Assembly (NCBI GenBank): GCA_904378045.1
Contig: CAJFHC010000001.1
Coordinates: 1-43,863, forward strand
Length of the DNA stretch: 43,863 bases
DNA from: Candidatus Metalachnospira gallinarum
GTDB lineage: Bacteria; Bacillota; Clostridia; Lachnospirales; Anaerotignaceae
Direction: 5' to 3'
In this document: piece after piece, positions 41,859 through 43,863 of the stretch
How positions within the stretch are numbered: position 1 is the first letter of the stretch
Layout: every line of letters begins with the position of its first letter
Notes under the pieces: generated by a model
The model's input: the letters and a program-made list of their open reading frames with translations, nothing else
Databases searched by the model: none
Told to the model about the DNA's origin: nothing
Program-made: the position numbers and the translations under genes

Positions 41859-42854
41859 ATGAATTATATAGGTTCAAAGCTGTCACTTATGGACTTTTTG
41901 GAAAATACGATAGCCGATGTAACGGGGTTCGGCGGACCCTGTGTTTTTGCGGATCTGTTCGCTGGGACTGGTGTCGTGGGATCTAAATTCAAGGAGAAGG
42001 GCTGCACGGTAATCGCCAACGATATACAGCATTACAGCTATGTGCTCAATAAGCACTATATAGAGAACTACCCGCCGCTGGACGCCTCGCCAATGGAATA
42101 TCTTAACAGTCTGAATGGTGTGGATGGATTCGTTTATAAAAACTATTGTCCAGGTTCAGGAAGCGGGAGAAATTATTTTACGGACGAAAACGGCCGAAAA
42201 TGCGACGCCATAAGGCAGGAAATGGAGAGAATGCGCTCCTGTGGAGAAATATCCGAGGGACAGTATTATTATTTTCTTGCCAGCCTTATCAATTCCATAG
42301 ACAAATACGCTAACACTGCCTCGGTATACGGGGCGTTTTTGAAGCATACAAAAAAATCGGCGGCAAAGGACTTTGTTCTTGAGCCGCTTCCTGTAATAGA
42401 CGGCGGAAAGGGAGGAAGGGCGTATAACGAGGATATAAACGAGCTCATACATAAAATAAAGGGCGACGTGCTTTATCTTGACCCGCCATATAACGCCAGA
42501 CAGTACTGCGCCAACTACCATGTGCTTGAAACAATATCAAGATATGACGATCCGGTTCTGACCGGAAAAACCGGACTCAGGGATTACAGCGGGCAGAAGA
42601 GCCTGTTTTGTTCCAAGAGAACGGTGGAGAAAGCCTTTGACGAGCTCCTTGCCGGGGCGGATTTCAAGTATGTTTTCTTAAGCTATAACAACGAGGGACT
42701 TATGAGCCTCGAGACCATAAAAAATATAATGGAGAAATATGGCAAGTATGAGATGTTTACAAGAGAATACAGGCGTTTCAGAGCCGACAGAGAGGAAAAC
42801 AGGCGGCACAAGAGCGATTCCACCATCGAATATCTGCACTGCCTTATCAAATAA
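41859..42854 (+). CDS. D12 class N6-adenine DNA methyltransferase
   Basis: A 331-residue DNA methylase of the Dam/D12 class. The AdoMet-binding motifs are NYIGSK at the N-terminus and FADLFAGTGVVGSKF near 30-44, and the catalytic motif is LYLDPPYNARQY with DPPY at 208-211. Middle residues (about 90-170) form the target recognition domain; sequence specificity cannot be read. ATG 41859 has AAGGGA at a good distance, whereas an upstream start at 41838 has none. A second methyltransferase of another class starts 14 bases downstream. No restriction enzyme is visible, so it may be solitary or its partner may lie beyond the window. Confidence 0.9.
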   Translation: MNYIGSKLSLMDFLENTIADVTGFGGPCVFADLFAGTGVVGSKFKEKGCTVIANDIQHYSYVLNKHYIENYPPLDASPMEYLNSLNGVDGFVYKNYCPGSGSGRNYFTDENGRKCDAIRQEMERMRSCGEISEGQYYYFLASLINSIDKYANTASVYGAFLKHTKKSAAKDFVLEPLPVIDGGKGGRAYNEDINELIHKIKGDVLYLDPPYNARQYCANYHVLETISRYDDPVLTGKTGLRDYSGQKSLFCSKRTVEKAFDELLAGADFKYVFLSYNNEGLMSLETIKNIMEKYGKYEMFTREYRRFRADREENRRHKSDSTIEYLHCLIK

Positions 42855-42868
42855 CGGGGGAGCTTTAT

Positions 42869-43735
42869 ATGGCTAAATATAATGACATAGATATGAAAAA
42901 CTGGAAGGAGTACGAGGACATATACACAGACTCCCTCTGGGTCATAGACAAGAGAGACAATTCCGGGGCGCACAGCGGTAAATACCACGGAAATTTCATA
43001 CCTCAGATTCCTAACCAGATGCTCAGAAGGTATACAAAGGCCGGAGACTGGGTGCTGGATCCGTTTATGGGAAGCGGTACGACGCTCATAGAGGCGGCGA
43101 GGCTTGGAAGGAACTCCGTTGGCGTGGAGCTGCAGGAGGATGTCGCCCTTGAGGCCGCGGAACGCATTGCCACGGAGAGCCGGGACGGAGTAAAAAGCCT
43201 TGTTTTTGCCGGTGACAGCCGGACTGCCGACATAGGAAAGATGGCTGAGCAGGCAGGCACGGATAAATTCCAGTTCATTATATATCATCCGCCGTACTGG
43301 GACATAATCAGTTTTTCCGACAGGCCGGACGACATATCGAACGCCGCTACAAAGGACGATTTTCTTGAGGACTTTGGCAAAGTAATAGATAACACGGCGG
43401 CGTTTTTGGAAAAGGATCGATACTGCGCCGTCGTCATCGGCGATAAATACGCCAACAGCGAGATAGTTCCGCTGGGATTCAACTGTATGGAGCTTTTTCT
43501 TGAGAGAGGGTTCAAACTCAAGGCTATCATAGTTAAAAACTTTGACGAGACAAAGGGAAAATCGAACCGAAAGGCTATATGGAGATACAGAGCCCTTGCC
43601 AGCGATTTTTATATTTTCAAGCACGAGTATATAATGGTGTTCAAGAAGGTAAAAAGTAAAAAAGCAAAAAGTAAAAGGCCTAAGGTGAAAAAGGCACCGG
43701 AAAAATCCGAAAATTCTGAAAAAATAATTAAATGA
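42869..43735 (+). CDS. N4/N6-type DNA methyltransferase with an unusual HPPY motif
   Basis: A 288-residue methyltransferase. Motif order is that of the beta class: a short target region, then the AdoMet site WVLDPFMGSGTTLIEAARLG (62-81) and GVELQED. The catalytic motif IV reads I-Y-H140-P-P-Y-W, in place of the usual D, N or S-P-P-Y. A basic C-terminal tail (about 262-288, rich in K, S and P) could bind DNA. GGGGGAG precedes the ATG. It is coupled to the D12 methyltransferase gene. The H might mean altered activity or an RNA or non-standard target; DNA methylation is the family default. Confidence 0.82.
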   Translation: MAKYNDIDMKNWKEYEDIYTDSLWVIDKRDNSGAHSGKYHGNFIPQIPNQMLRRYTKAGDWVLDPFMGSGTTLIEAARLGRNSVGVELQEDVALEAAERIATESRDGVKSLVFAGDSRTADIGKMAEQAGTDKFQFIIYHPPYWDIISFSDRPDDISNAATKDDFLEDFGKVIDNTAAFLEKDRYCAVVIGDKYANSEIVPLGFNCMELFLERGFKLKAIIVKNFDETKGKSNRKAIWRYRALASDFYIFKHEYIMVFKKVKSKKAKSKRPKVKKAPEKSENSEKIIK

Positions 43736-43746
43736 TTTGATGAAAA

Positions 43747-43766
43747 GGGAGGCTTTAGCCTCCCTT
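43747..43766 (+). terminator. Terminator hairpin after the methyltransferase pair, interrupted by element C
   Basis: GGGAGGC-TTTA-GCCTCCC (43747-43764) is followed by only TT before the repeat element begins, so the U-tract is broken here. Confidence 0.75.
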
Positions 43767-43863
43767 CAGCGTGTCGAAAAAGTCCTTCGGGACTTTTTCG
43801 AGTTTAAATTAATGCAATAAATCCCTATTTCTGCGGAAAGCCCTGAACTTTGTCAGGGCGCAG
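43767..43863. repeat. Terminator-inserted MITE-like element, copy C (cut by the window edge)
   Basis: The 97 bases present match the start of copy B (36528 onwards) almost base for base, beginning CAGCGTGTCGAAAAAGTCC and including the hairpin GCCCTGA/TCAGGGC that copy A lacks. The main stem has loop TTCG in place of TTTG. It is inserted right behind the terminator stem of the methyltransferase genes. The other end lies outside the window. Confidence 0.85.

Overview
The window looks like chromosomal DNA of an anaerobic Gram-positive Clostridia member, probably a Lachnospirales or Eubacteriales relative. The signs are an IspH-RpsA fusion beside cmk, scpA-scpB, AroH-type chorismate mutase, two sporulation-type D,D-carboxypeptidases, an oxygen-labile type dihydroxy-acid dehydratase, DUF5685 and DUF1292 proteins, and strong GGAGG ribosome binding sites throughout. 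Most genes favour ATA, AGG and GGA codons. A few (the S1 part of ispH-rpsA, ilvD, the secreted nucleotidase) use ATC, CGT and AGA, as highly expressed genes do. I found no tRNA, rRNA, CRISPR array or phage.

Layout. Bases 1-237 are the left end of an insertion sequence cut by the window edge. A lipid kinase, a P1 peptidase and a D,D-carboxypeptidase follow, with a duplicated terminator block at 1410-1653 and an AT-rich gap at 2760-3214. Bases 4539-14472 hold a long co-directional housekeeping block: a PH-domain protein, a degenerate site-2 protease homologue, scpA, scpB, a small coiled-coil protein, a second D,D-carboxypeptidase, rluB, a histidine phosphatase, a BaiN-like flavoprotein, aroH, cmk and ispH-rpsA. 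It joins chromosome condensation, envelope, rRNA modification, nucleotide, isoprenoid and translation functions in a gene order common in Clostridia.

Bases 14761-17359 form a compact membrane redox operon: a YbjQ protein, a 45-residue CxxC peptide, a membrane polyferredoxin, a TlpA-like lipoprotein and an unknown lipoprotein. Bases 17405-28012 are on the minus strand: NAD synthase, a DnaJ/DUF5685/zinc-ribbon group, a MarR-controlled heterodimeric ABC exporter with one degenerate ATP site, a DUF1292 protein and a DEAD-box helicase. Bases 28234-33640 hold an IlvD/Edd dehydratase, an HpcH/HpaI aldolase, a secreted repeat protein and an IclR regulator. An amidase, an AEC transporter, a DUF4430-ECF pair, a LysM nucleotidase, housekeeping hydrolases, an HtrA protease and two adjacent DNA methyltransferases complete the window.

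The most unusual structure is a family of short non-autonomous elements (26173-26363, 36504-36744, and from 43767 to the window end). They have imperfect terminal inverted repeats and sit inside intrinsic terminators. In both complete copies the terminator stem-loop itself is duplicated as the flanking direct repeat, leaving one hairpin without a U-tract next to the gene and one with the U-tract beyond the element. The other candidate new system is the redox operon, which resembles a CcdA-independent route for moving electrons to exported thiol proteins.
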